A stretch of 64,000 nucleotides of DNA from Faecalicatena faecalis (GTDB lineage Bacteria > Bacillota > Clostridia > Lachnospirales > Lachnospiraceae), in contig NZ_JABACJ020000029.1 in NCBI RefSeq assembly GCF_012524165.2, positions 1 through 64,000 of the forward strand, read 5' to 3'. Made by a program: the position numbers and the translations under genes. The first letter of the stretch is position 1. Each line of letters starts with the position of its first letter. The notes under the pieces are model-generated. The model worked only from the letters and a program-made list of their open reading frames with translations, did no database searches and had not been told where the DNA came from. Below are positions 1 through 7,899 of this stretch, in pieces.

Positions 1-107
1 ACGTCAAGTTAGTAAGACCCCTTGAAGACGACGAGGTAGATAGGGCAGAGGTGGAAGTGCAGTAATGCATGGAGCTGACTGTTACTAATAGGTCGAGGGC
101 ATAACCA
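1..107 (+). rRNA. 23S ribosomal RNA, 3' end (partial)
   Basis: The first ~107 bases match the conserved 3' end of bacterial 23S rRNA, including the GTAAGACCCCTTGAAGACGA block, the GTGCAGTAATGCATG segment and the closing CTAATAGGTCGAGGG. The rest of the gene lies before the window. The end point is set by analogy with other clostridial 23S genes and could be off by a few bases. No 5S gene follows before the terminator at 189-214. Confidence 0.93.
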
Positions 108-188
108 AGCAGGGTGATAGGAAATGGATGTTTGAAAGATTCTTTGTGTGTAGTTTTGAAGGTACATCAGATAGATGGGATGAGAGGA

Positions 189-214
189 CGATACCGATTG
201 GTATCGTTTTTTTT
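189..214 (+). terminator. Rho-independent terminator of the rRNA operon
   Basis: The stem CGATACC/GGTATCG with a four-base loop is followed by eight T residues. It lies about 80 bases after the 23S end and so closes the rRNA transcript. The stretch from 215 to 383 behind it shows no gene or other feature. Confidence 0.85.
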
Positions 215-383
215 GTATTTAAAGAACAGTGGTGGGTGCCATAGGAATAAGTAGGATATAAAAAAAGAAAAGATATAAGAAATATAGAGAAAATAAGCAA
301 TATGGAGAAAGAAGGTTGATAGATTATAAGTTGCTTTTGAGACTATTTTGAAAATGGAGAGCAAAGGGGCCTGCTCCCTTTGC

Positions 384-1244
384 TCAATAACAATCCCAGT
401 TGTATAGAACCCTGGAGAAGTTTAGTGTTTCTAAATCATGGGTGGTTATAAAGAAGTTAGCGACTCCGCTGTCGCCCCAGATAATTTCTTTTCCATTAAA
501 TTGATCTGTATCTATTTGTAAAAGAAGAATCTTATGATCTTCATTTTTCCCTTCACGGGGATCCCACTGGGTGAAAAGTGGGTAGCCGCCGATTTTATGT
601 CCACCCATACAAAACTGTTCTGATATCATTTCTTCATCTAAACTATCTAAGTTTGAAATCGGGAAATCTGGATATTCCTGATTCCAAACTTTAACAAAGG
701 TCTGTACAAATTGAAAATCGCAGTAAGACATGGACTCTTTTTCTAATGTGAAATGGAGGCCAAATTCGTCCTGGATTGGAAAATAGCTTTTGTTTTCACA
801 ATAAGGATGATACTTGTAATCAATTTCTGTGCTTGTCACACTTTCGTCAATGGTTGGATAATAAAGAATCCGATAATCATCTGCTTCTAAAGAATATTCA
901 AAATCCAGCCCTGTTGTATCATCGTCTAATACCCAGAATTGCAGTAGACCTGTGAGGGAAAGTCCTATTCGTGATGGTGGCAGTTCATCCATGCGTATCT
1001 GCGCAAGCAGACGTAGTTGTTGTCCATTTTGATTCACTGGTACTTCCAGAGTGCGTGGGAGATAGGGCCGACCACCGAATTTGCTTGCAAATATAGAGTG
1101 CGCCTGGTCTTCTAAATGGATTTGTATCACTTCCCTTTCAGTGTGTTTTTTGGATACCTGAATCACGTGGTTTACATCAGGCCTTTTGTCTGTGGAAGGA
1201 CTTTCTGATGGCCTGGGTATCTTTTTGAATAAGGATATCTTCAT
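384..1244 (-). CDS. DUF1963 (YwqG-like) family protein
   Basis: This 286-residue protein has the signature segments of the DUF1963/YwqG family: FGGRPYLP near residues 56-63, LLAQIRMDELPP near 79-90, GGHKIGGYP near 213-221 and WGDSGVANFF near 257-266. The family is soluble, largely beta, and of unknown biochemical function, so no role is assigned. The ATG is preceded by a GGAGG site eight bases upstream. It stands alone, opposite in direction to the rRNA operon and to the aconitase X operon. The first ~40 residues are polar and probably flexible. Family assignment is from recognised motifs; function is unknown. Confidence 0.8.
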   Translation of the reverse strand: MKISLFKKIPRPSESPSTDKRPDVNHVIQVSKKHTEREVIQIHLEDQAHSIFASKFGGRPYLPRTLEVPVNQNGQQLRLLAQIRMDELPPSRIGLSLTGLLQFWVLDDDTTGLDFEYSLEADDYRILYYPTIDESVTSTEIDYKYHPYCENKSYFPIQDEFGLHFTLEKESMSYCDFQFVQTFVKVWNQEYPDFPISNLDSLDEEMISEQFCMGGHKIGGYPLFTQWDPREGKNEDHKILLLQIDTDQFNGKEIIWGDSGVANFFITTHDLETLNFSRVLYNWDCY

Positions 1245-1465
1245 ATGTTTTCCGCCTCCGATTTATAAGATTAGAAGATCTGGATATAAACTGATTTTAA
1301 CTTGTTTTTTCTAAATCTGCATCTATATTATGTGCTTTCTGGGACTATAAGTCCTCTGTTAGCAGCAAAGTCGAGAAGCTATTGGCGTTTATAGACAAAA
1401 TACCATCTTCTTAATTGTAAAAAATGCTGAATATTCTTCTTCTTGTCATTAAATTGGTTAATTAA

Positions 1466-1517
1466 TTGACAAACAGAAAATAAGAGTTATAATTACATTA
1501 AACAATGTTCGACGAAC
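1466..1517 (+). promoter_or_regulatory. Promoter and palindromic operator of the aconitase X operon
   Basis: TTGACA at 1466-1471 and TATAAT at 1488-1493 are both consensus and are separated by 16 bases. A perfect palindrome GTTCGACGAAC at 1507-1517 sits at or just after the expected transcription start, a position typical of a repressor site. The TetR-type regulator at the far end of this operon is the obvious candidate ligand, but that link is inference. The rest of 1245-1465 shows no gene. Confidence 0.7.
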
Positions 1518-1545
1518 TATGTTCAACAAATGAAAGGAGAAACAT

Positions 1546-2820
1546 ATGTATTTAACAGACGAACAACAGGCCATCTTAGATGGCAGACAGGGGGAATTGC
1601 TCCAGAAGACGATGGAGACTCTGGTACGGTATGGAGAGGTATATGAAGCCGACCGCATGGTTGAACTGGATGGGCCGGTACAGCTTGTATGCTCTTTTGC
1701 GATGGCGCCACTGAGACCATTTTTTAAAATCTTAGGCGAGTTTAAAGCTGCAGGAATCAAGACCAAGCTTCCATTTACAGCGGACCCAAGACCAATGGAT
1801 TTTGAAAACATGGGATTTCATGGGAACACGGTGGAAGAGACGGTCTATAAGAAATTATATTCCACACAGCCGGAGTATGAGGAGCTTTTAAAAAGCGTGG
1901 GTTTGAAGGATCAGGATGCATTTTCCTGTGCTTGTTATTTTGACGAGATTGGCAATACGCCCTCCTATGGAGATAAGCTGGCATGGGCAGAGTCTTCCGC
2001 CGTAGTGTATGCGAATTCCGTTCTGGGGGCCCGTACTAACAGAAATTCCGGCGTAATCGAGATATTCAGCGGAATACTGGGGCTGACTCCGAACTTTGGT
2101 TTTATGACGGATGAAGGCAGAAAAGCCGATTGGGTGATTGAATTAAAGACAACGAAGCTGCCTCGTCCGCAGATTTTGGGAAGTGCAATCGGATTTAAGG
2201 TTATGGAGAAGGTCCCATATATCAAAGGTTTGGATCAATATCTAGGCAGTGTGATTGATCAGAATGCAAAAGATTTTCTAAAAGATATGGGCGCTGCAAC
2301 CGCATCCAACGGTGCAGTCGGCCTCTATCATGTGGAAAATCTAACACCAGAAGCAAAAGAACATGGAGATGCACTCATTCGTGAAGGTGCGCAGACATAT
2401 GTGATTGATGATGCCGAACTGGAACGGGTGAAGAATTCCTATCCGATTCTCTGGAAATATGAGCATGCCATTCCTTACAAGGCATATATCGGATGTCCAC
2501 ACTGCTCCTACGACCAGTTGATTCAATGGGCAGAGAAGTTTGAAGAAGCTCTGGTACGGCATAACAAAAAGAGAATCTCCGTAGATACGGTAATCTGTAG
2601 TGCTCCGGCTGTCATTAGACGTTTTAAAGAAACACCTTATTATGAAAAGTTGACGAAGATCGGTGTGGAAATTGGAGGCGTGTGTCCTCTGATGAGAGTG
2701 AGCGGTATGGATGGAGTCCCTGTGATCACAAATTCCAACAAGCTGCGGACCTATTCAAAGTCCAGGTATCTAGACGATGATGAGCTGGTAGATGTAATTG
2801 TGACAGGAGGTGGCATGTAA
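1546..2820 (+). CDS. Aconitase X catalytic (large) subunit, DUF521 family
   Basis: The 424-residue protein matches the catalytic domain of aconitase X, seen in segments such as TPNFGFMTDEGRKAD and the Cys pair GCPHCS near residue 316. The partner swivel-domain gene follows at once, sharing one base (TAATG). Aconitase X enzymes are lyases. Characterised bacterial members dehydrate cis-3-hydroxy-L-proline and archaeal ones act on mevalonate 5-phosphate. Which substrate applies here cannot be told from the sequence. The conserved cysteines are candidate iron-sulfur ligands. A good AAAGGAG site precedes the ATG. The downstream flavoprotein suggests that the dehydration product, an unsaturated compound, is then reduced; this is inference from the neighbourhood. 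Confidence 0.85.
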   Translation: MYLTDEQQAILDGRQGELLQKTMETLVRYGEVYEADRMVELDGPVQLVCSFAMAPLRPFFKILGEFKAAGIKTKLPFTADPRPMDFENMGFHGNTVEETVYKKLYSTQPEYEELLKSVGLKDQDAFSCACYFDEIGNTPSYGDKLAWAESSAVVYANSVLGARTNRNSGVIEIFSGILGLTPNFGFMTDEGRKADWVIELKTTKLPRPQILGSAIGFKVMEKVPYIKGLDQYLGSVIDQNAKDFLKDMGAATASNGAVGLYHVENLTPEAKEHGDALIREGAQTYVIDDAELERVKNSYPILWKYEHAIPYKAYIGCPHCSYDQLIQWAEKFEEALVRHNKKRISVDTVICSAPAVIRRFKETPYYEKLTKIGVEIGGVCPLMRVSGMDGVPVITNSNKLRTYSKSRYLDDDELVDVIVTGGGM

Positions 2821-3281
2821 TGAAGGAATATAAAGGAAGAGCAGTTGTAAAAGGTAATGTGACCGGACGTTTACTTGTTTCCCATTATGGTCTGAATGTT
2901 CTGGCATCCTATTCAGGAGTACTTACCAACCCGTCGGCACCGGCAGTCTGCATTGATGCGGATAATAAGGATCTCTACAACAAGGACCTGGCAGGGGTGA
3001 TTTTGTGCATTCCGCAGGTCATCGGTTCCACCACTGCTGGGATGCTGATTCAGACAATTGCGGCATTGAAAAAACATCCGAAGGCAATCATATTTGCCAA
3101 TCCAATCGACTCCCTGGCGTTATCCGGTGTCCTTCTGGCGGATATCTGGGAAAATACAAAGATCGTGGCTGTAGATCGACTGGGAGAGGCCTTCTTGGAC
3201 GAGGTAAAAGATGGACAGATGGCTGAAATTAAAGAAGACGGAACCATAATTATTGAGGATGAAAGGGAGGGAAGAGAATGA
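2820..3281 (+). CDS. Aconitase X swivel (small) subunit, DUF126 family
   Basis: This 153-residue protein corresponds to the small swivelling domain of aconitase X, recognisable by the early G-R-A-V-V-K-G opening and the GSTTAGM segment near residue 65. In many organisms it is fused to or encoded next to the large subunit; here it is separate, its ATG overlapping the large-subunit stop codon by one base, so the two should be translationally coupled. It completes the active site with the large subunit. Its own stop overlaps the start of the next gene in ATGA. The assignment rests on both sequence and pairing. Confidence 0.85.
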   Translation: MKEYKGRAVVKGNVTGRLLVSHYGLNVLASYSGVLTNPSAPAVCIDADNKDLYNKDLAGVILCIPQVIGSTTAGMLIQTIAALKKHPKAIIFANPIDSLALSGVLLADIWENTKIVAVDRLGEAFLDEVKDGQMAEIKEDGTIIIEDEREGRE

Positions 3282-5269
3282 ATAAAAAGTATGCTCCACT
3301 GTTTGAACCAACCAGCATTGGAAAGTTAAGATTGAAAAATAAAATGGCAATGGCCCCTATGGGACCTATCGGTTATGCGGACCCCAATTTTGCATTTACA
3401 CAGAGACTACAGGACTATTATGTAGAGAGAGCAAAGGGCGGAATCGGCCTGATTATTACTGGGTTATGTGATGTCGCACCAGAAATTGAGGGGATTCCCC
3501 AGCCGGGAATGCCGAGTCCTACAGTCAATCCGATGGCTTTTGTACATAATGCAAACCAGATGAATGAACGTGTTCATGCTTATGGATGTAAAATCCTGCT
3601 TCAGCTTACAGCAGGAACTGGAAGAAGCACTATGCCGGGCAATGCAAAGAACTACATTGCTCCGTCTGCGCAGGTGAACCGTTTCGATGTCCGTATCCAG
3701 CACAGGGAGATGACAAAAGAAGAGATTGCAATTATGACGAAAAAATTTGTGCAGTCAGCAGTGATCGCGCAGCGTGCAGGCTTTGATGGTGTGGAGATTC
3801 ATGCAGTTCATGAAGGATATCTGCTGGATCAGTTTGCAATCGCACTATTTAATCAGCGTACAGATGAATATGGTGGAAGCCTTGAGAACCGTCTGCGTTT
3901 TGCAACGGATATTGTGAAAGGAATTAAGAAGGCGTGTGGAACAGATTTTCCAGTGTCACTGCGTTATAGTCTAAAGAGCTGTATGAAGGCTATTAGACAG
4001 GGAGCCCTGCCAGGAGAAGAGTATATCGAAGCAGGGCGTGACGTTGAGGAAGGAATCGAGGCAGCAAAGCTTCTTGCAGCTGCAGGATATGATGCACTTA
4101 ATGTAGATGCCGGAACTTATGACTCCTGGTTCTGGAACCATCCGCCAATGTATTTTGAGGAAGAGGGAATGTACCGCCCAATCGGAGAGATTTTGAAAAA
4201 AGAAGTAGATGTGCCGATTATTCTTGCAGGACGTATGGAGAATCCTGACATAGCTGTAGAGGCACTCGGAAAATCCTGCGATATCGTGGAATATGGACGC
4301 CAACTTCTATCAGATCCTTACTATCCTGAGAAGTTAAGGACTGGAAGGCTAGATGAGATCCGTCCATGTCTGGGCTGTCATGAAGGCTGTCTGGGACATA
4401 TTACAAAGGGACCGATCAGCTGTGCAGTGAATCCGGCCTGTGGACGTGAGGAAATTTATGCGCTTCCACCGGCAAACGGGGAGAAGCATATTCTTGTGAT
4501 CGGCGGCGGTGTTGCAGGGTGTGAAGTAGCAAGAGCATGTGCTGAACGCGGCTACAAAGTAACTCTATGCGAAAAAACCGGTGAATTAGGAGGAAATCTG
4601 ATTCCGGGAGGAGTGCCAAGCTTCAAGAAATATGACGGGATGCTGGTGAAATGGTATCAAAAGCAATTAGAACTTCTCAAGGTCGAGGTGAAATATCATA
4701 CGGCAGTATCCAAAGAGGATGTCAAGGGGTATCATGCGGATGCAGTTGTCGTGGCGACAGGTTCCAAGCCAATCCACCTGACACAGGAAGCATTGAAGAC
4801 TGCGGTTCCGGCAGATGATATCCTTCTTGGAAAGGTCGTTCCAGGAGAGAAGATTGCTGTGATCGGCGGCGGGCTGGTCGGATGTGAGACAGCCTTATGG
4901 CTTGCACAGCAAGGCAAAAAGGTAGAGATTATTGAAATGCTCCCGGAGGTAGTCGGAGGAATTCATGGAATTCCGTTCATGAACTATTCTATGTTGATGG
5001 CGCTGTTGGAAAAGCATCAGGTAGCAATACACACGAGTACTACAGTAACAAAGATTGAGGCTGGAAAAGTCCTTACAAAGTCAGGAAACTATGTCAGTGA
5101 GATTGAGGCAGACACTGTCATTTCGGCAGTTGGATACCGTTCGGATAATCAATTATATCAGGATCTTATTGATATTCCAGTACCGCTGTACAATGTAGGA
5201 GATTCAAATCAGGTACATAATATTATGTATGCAATCTGGGATGCCTATGAAATCGCACGGAATATCTAA
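3278..5269 (+). CDS. FMN/FAD/[4Fe-4S] ene-reductase, 2,4-dienoyl-CoA reductase (FadH/OYE) family
   Basis: The 663-residue protein has the layout of 2,4-dienoyl-CoA and 2-enoate reductases. An old-yellow-enzyme TIM barrel covers residues 1 to ~345, a cysteine cluster CLGCHEGC plus later C residues from ~364 should hold a [4Fe-4S] cluster, and two dinucleotide-binding stretches follow (VIGGGVAGCE near 407 and VIGGGLVGCE near 530). Such enzymes pass electrons from NAD(P)H through FAD and the cluster to FMN, which reduces an activated C=C bond. The gene overlaps the aconitase X small subunit by four bases (ATGA), so the enzymes are made together. A pathway of dehydration followed by alkene reduction is a reasonable inference; the substrate is not known. 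Confidence 0.88.
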   Translation: MNKKYAPLFEPTSIGKLRLKNKMAMAPMGPIGYADPNFAFTQRLQDYYVERAKGGIGLIITGLCDVAPEIEGIPQPGMPSPTVNPMAFVHNANQMNERVHAYGCKILLQLTAGTGRSTMPGNAKNYIAPSAQVNRFDVRIQHREMTKEEIAIMTKKFVQSAVIAQRAGFDGVEIHAVHEGYLLDQFAIALFNQRTDEYGGSLENRLRFATDIVKGIKKACGTDFPVSLRYSLKSCMKAIRQGALPGEEYIEAGRDVEEGIEAAKLLAAAGYDALNVDAGTYDSWFWNHPPMYFEEEGMYRPIGEILKKEVDVPIILAGRMENPDIAVEALGKSCDIVEYGRQLLSDPYYPEKLRTGRLDEIRPCLGCHEGCLGHITKGPISCAVNPACGREEIYALPPANGEKHILVIGGGVAGCEVARACAERGYKVTLCEKTGELGGNLIPGGVPSFKKYDGMLVKWYQKQLELLKVEVKYHTAVSKEDVKGYHADAVVVATGSKPIHLTQEALKTAVPADDILLGKVVPGEKIAVIGGGLVGCETALWLAQQGKKVEIIEMLPEVVGGIHGIPFMNYSMLMALLEKHQVAIHTSTTVTKIEAGKVLTKSGNYVSEIEADTVISAVGYRSDNQLYQDLIDIPVPLYNVGDSNQVHNIMYAIWDAYEIARNI

Positions 5270-5275
5270 AGTCTC

Positions 5276-5896
5276 TTATTCCAGATGACTTTCTAATGTT
5301 CCGGCCCCATCCTTAAGCAGACCTTTTAAAAGAAAGAGCAGGTCTTCCTGTGCGCGTTCTTCAAGATTATATTGATAGTCGTGCAGACACCAGTCAATAA
5401 TATCTCCGCGGTTAGTACGTATCATGAACTCGGCCAACTCTTCCGCGGTCTTTTCCGTACTAAAAAGTCCCTGCTTAACAGCTTCTTTCGTATAGTACAG
5501 GATAGTCTGGTAATACTTGCGAGTGTCCTTGGTCGCATATCCTTCCCGGATAGAAAGCATACCGATGTACAGCTCCTTGGTAAAACCGGCTGTCCTGTCC
5601 GCTACATAACGGGTCTGGTTCATAATGATATCATAAATTGCACGGATCGGGTTGGGATTCGTCTGTGTGTAGGTTTCCAGATATTCTTCCAGATCCAGGT
5701 CATAGAATCCGAATCCCTGATTGATAATATCCTCCTTGGAGGAAAAATAATGGTAAAATGTTCCGATGGAGACTTCTGCACACTGACAGAGGTCTCTGAT
5801 CGTAAGGTCAGGAAAGCCCTTCTCCCGCAACAGATAAAGCGCCGCTTTTACAAGATTTTCTTTTGTCTGCATAGCCTGTTTCTGACGTTTGTTCAT
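5276..5896 (-). CDS. TetR/AcrR family transcriptional regulator
   Basis: The 206-residue protein has an N-terminal TetR helix-turn-helix (residues ~12-58, ending IGTFYHYFSSKEDI) and an all-helical ligand domain after it. It is encoded convergently, six bases after the flavoprotein of the aconitase X operon. The family usually represses adjacent genes and lets go when a small molecule binds. The palindrome at 1507-1517 is a candidate target. Upstream of its start lies its own AT-rich control region (5897-5960). Confidence 0.88.
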   Translation of the reverse strand: MNKRQKQAMQTKENLVKAALYLLREKGFPDLTIRDLCQCAEVSIGTFYHYFSSKEDIINQGFGFYDLDLEEYLETYTQTNPNPIRAIYDIIMNQTRYVADRTAGFTKELYIGMLSIREGYATKDTRKYYQTILYYTKEAVKQGLFSTEKTAEELAEFMIRTNRGDIIDWCLHDYQYNLEERAQEDLLFLLKGLLKDGAGTLESHLE

Positions 5897-6041
5897 AATA
5901 GCCGCCTTTCTGATTCATTGAATTGATGTCAATATCGTACCGTATTTTAGGTGGAATGTAAACAGTGAATCATCTATCGGCTGGCAGAAGATCAGACCAG
6001 ATTAGAGAAAGGCGTTTCTGTTGCCGATATCTGCACTACAT

Positions 6042-6086
6042 CAAAAAAAGAAGCATTGACTTATGGAAAGGTCAATGCTTCTTTTT
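6042..6086 (-). terminator. Terminator of the cold shock gene
   Basis: A 16-base stem, AAAAAGAAGCATTGAC paired with its complement around a ten-base loop, is followed on the minus strand by a run of seven T. It lies about 40 bases after the cold shock stop codon. The same hairpin may also work on the plus strand. Confidence 0.8.
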
Positions 6087-6126
6087 GGTCTTCACATCTT
6101 ATTCAAAAGACACGGGCTTAATAAAA

Positions 6127-6330
6127 TTAAGCAGCTGTTACGTTAACAGCCTGTGGTCCGCGGTTTCCTTCTGTAATTTCGAATGTTACTTTCTGTCCTT
6201 CTTCCAGGCTCTTGTAACCATCAGCAGCGATTCCTGAGAAGTGTACGAATACGTCTTCACCGTTCTCGTCGTTTGTGATAAATCCAAATCCTTTTTGTGC
6301 GTTAAACCATTTAACTGTACCTCTGTTCAT
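6127..6330 (-). CDS. Cold shock protein, CspA family
   Basis: The 67-residue protein carries both nucleic-acid-binding motifs of the cold shock domain, KGFGFI near residues 13-18 and DVFVHF near 26-31, and has the usual length. It binds single-stranded RNA and DNA and acts as an RNA chaperone. The chosen ATG has a strong AGGAGG eight bases upstream; a longer in-frame extension reaching 6480 has no ribosome site and runs through the leader. A leader of ~130 bases with a 15-bp hairpin precedes the gene, as is common for cold-induced csp messages. Confidence 0.95.
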   Translation of the reverse strand: MNRGTVKWFNAQKGFGFITNDENGEDVFVHFSGIAADGYKSLEEGQKVTFEITEGNRGPQAVNVTAA

Positions 6331-6387
6331 GAAGATACCTCCTAAAAATAATAATATTTTGTTGTAAATCCTCTGATAATAAAAAAT

Positions 6388-6499
6388 CACATATTTTTGT
6401 AAAGCATTATCAATGGAACATAATGACTTACAAAAATATGTGAAATCTAATCCGATGAAAATACAAGTAAAGAATAACATAGAAAAACCAATCCGTCAA
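6388..6499 (-). promoter_or_regulatory. Promoter and hairpin leader of the cold shock gene
   Basis: On the minus strand a -35 TTGACG (6499-6494) and a -10 TATTCT (6476-6471) lie 17 bases apart. About 20 bases after the expected start comes a long hairpin: 15-base perfect arms at 6442-6428 and 6402-6388 (CACATATTTTTGTAA and complement), an inner CATTAT/ATAATG helix, and then ATTTTTTATT. It looks like an AU-rich terminator or a temperature-sensitive fold within the untranslated leader. The stretch from 6500 to 6703 shows nothing else. Confidence 0.65.
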
Positions 6500-6703
6500 G
6501 CGTTTTCAGGAATAATATCACCAAAATGTCACAGGTTCCAGAAATGTTCACTTTTAGGCGTCATATTCCCATTTATTTCGTATAGATCAAAAGATTGTAT
6601 TTTCCGCCGCATGACAGAGAACCATGCAGCGGAAGATACAGCTTCATATGTACGAAAAAAAGTTATGGATATACAGTTATGAATATACGGGTGCAAATTT
6701 GTT

Positions 6704-7666
6704 CTATTTTACAGCAACAGGTGCTATTGCTGCTGCTTCTACCTCCTGCTGTTCTGTAATCACACCCTCCAGATATTTTAAAAATTCCGCCACCATAGGC
6801 GAAGGACGGTAACCTTTTCTGTAGATATAGTAATATTCCCAGTCAACATCGATATCAGGCAGCGGGAGTGCTGTCAGAAATGGATGCAGCTCTTCTACAT
6901 GAAGTTGGGTCGTACCAATAAAGATTCCGTCCGAATGTCCGATAAAATTATACATGAAACGCATACTATCCGTGTAAATGGTCTGCTCAAACTGATTATA
7001 AAAAGGAAAACCAGCGACCAAATTATAATCATCCAGAAGATTGGCATCATAGTCCGTACGGAAGATGGGGTATTGGTAAAGATCTTCCAGATGAAGCTCT
7101 GCCTTTTCAAGCAGCGGATGCCCCTTTCTAAGGATTGCATAAGATTTGGTTCGGAACAGAAATTCATGGACCAGATCTCTTTTTTTCAGGTCCTTGATCC
7201 ATTCCATGTTATCCGAGGCGAGGACGGCAATGATACCGATATCAACTTTCCTTGTCACAACGTCAATGATGACTTGGGCACTGTCTTTTTCATACAGATG
7301 TAGTGCATACTTCTTATCTTTCAGATAATCCTGGCTGAATTCTACCAATGCTTTTGCTACAAATGCAGCGCGGTCGCTCGAAAATTTCAAAATCTGCTGT
7401 TGGGATGAGGACTGCGGGACATGAAGCTGTTGGATATTCTCTAATTCTTGAATGATTGTCTTGGCAGAAGCTAAAAATTGTTTTCCTTCATCTGTGGGTC
7501 TTACTCCTTTTCTGTCACGGATAAAGATACTGTATCCCAGTTCTGTCTCAAGGTCCTTGATTGCGTTGCTGAGCGCTGGCTGCGAGATAAAGAGCGTCTG
7601 TGCAGTCTTATTAAAAGATCCTTGTCTTGCAATTTCAATGACATACCGTAACTGCTGAATATTCAA
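6704..7666 (-). CDS. LysR family transcriptional regulator
   Basis: The protein has an N-terminal winged helix-turn-helix (FNKTAQTLFISQPALSNAIK) and a periplasmic-binding-like effector domain, as in all LysR regulators. I place the start at the TTG at 7666: AGGAG lies eight bases upstream and the protein then begins with the usual N-I-Q-Q-L-R-Y. An ATG 18 bases further upstream has no ribosome site. It is divergent from the NhaC-type antiporter gene, with a palindrome between them, so it probably controls the antiporter-asparaginase-transporter cluster. The last ~20 residues are Ala/Val-rich and lie outside the domain. Confidence 0.88.
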   Translation of the reverse strand: MNIQQLRYVIEIARQGSFNKTAQTLFISQPALSNAIKDLETELGYSIFIRDRKGVRPTDEGKQFLASAKTIIQELENIQQLHVPQSSSQQQILKFSSDRAAFVAKALVEFSQDYLKDKKYALHLYEKDSAQVIIDVVTRKVDIGIIAVLASDNMEWIKDLKKRDLVHEFLFRTKSYAILRKGHPLLEKAELHLEDLYQYPIFRTDYDANLLDDYNLVAGFPFYNQFEQTIYTDSMRFMYNFIGHSDGIFIGTTQLHVEELHPFLTALPLPDIDVDWEYYYIYRKGYRPSPMVAEFLKYLEGVITEQQEVEAAAIAPVAVK

Positions 7667-7784
7667 ATAATCATCTCCTATCATTCCATGACATATTACA
7701 AATTTTAATCATCATAGCATAAAAATCATGAAAGTAAAAGATAGAAACACGAGGATATAGGTAACTTCGATGAATTGATTTATT

Positions 7785-7805
7785 TTTCTGATAACTGTTA
7801 TAAGA
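7785..7805. promoter_or_regulatory. Candidate LysR operator in the divergent promoter region
   Basis: The palindrome ATAACTGTTAT (7791-7801), inside the longer TGATAACTGTTATAA, fits the T-N11-A form of LysR binding sites. It lies in the gap between the LysR gene and the antiporter gene. Assignment is by form and position only. Confidence 0.45.
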
Positions 7806-7899
7806 AATAGGAATTGGAAAGGAAACAAGATCTCGTAGTATGATAATTACAAGAAAAGGAATCGTAAAATTCATTTTGAAAAAGAATGGGAGGATTTTT

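Noticed and set aside
6413-6682. Plus-strand frame of 89 codons opposite the cold shock leader
   Set aside because: No ribosome site, no recognisable family, and it overlaps the promoter and hairpin of the cold shock gene on the other strand.
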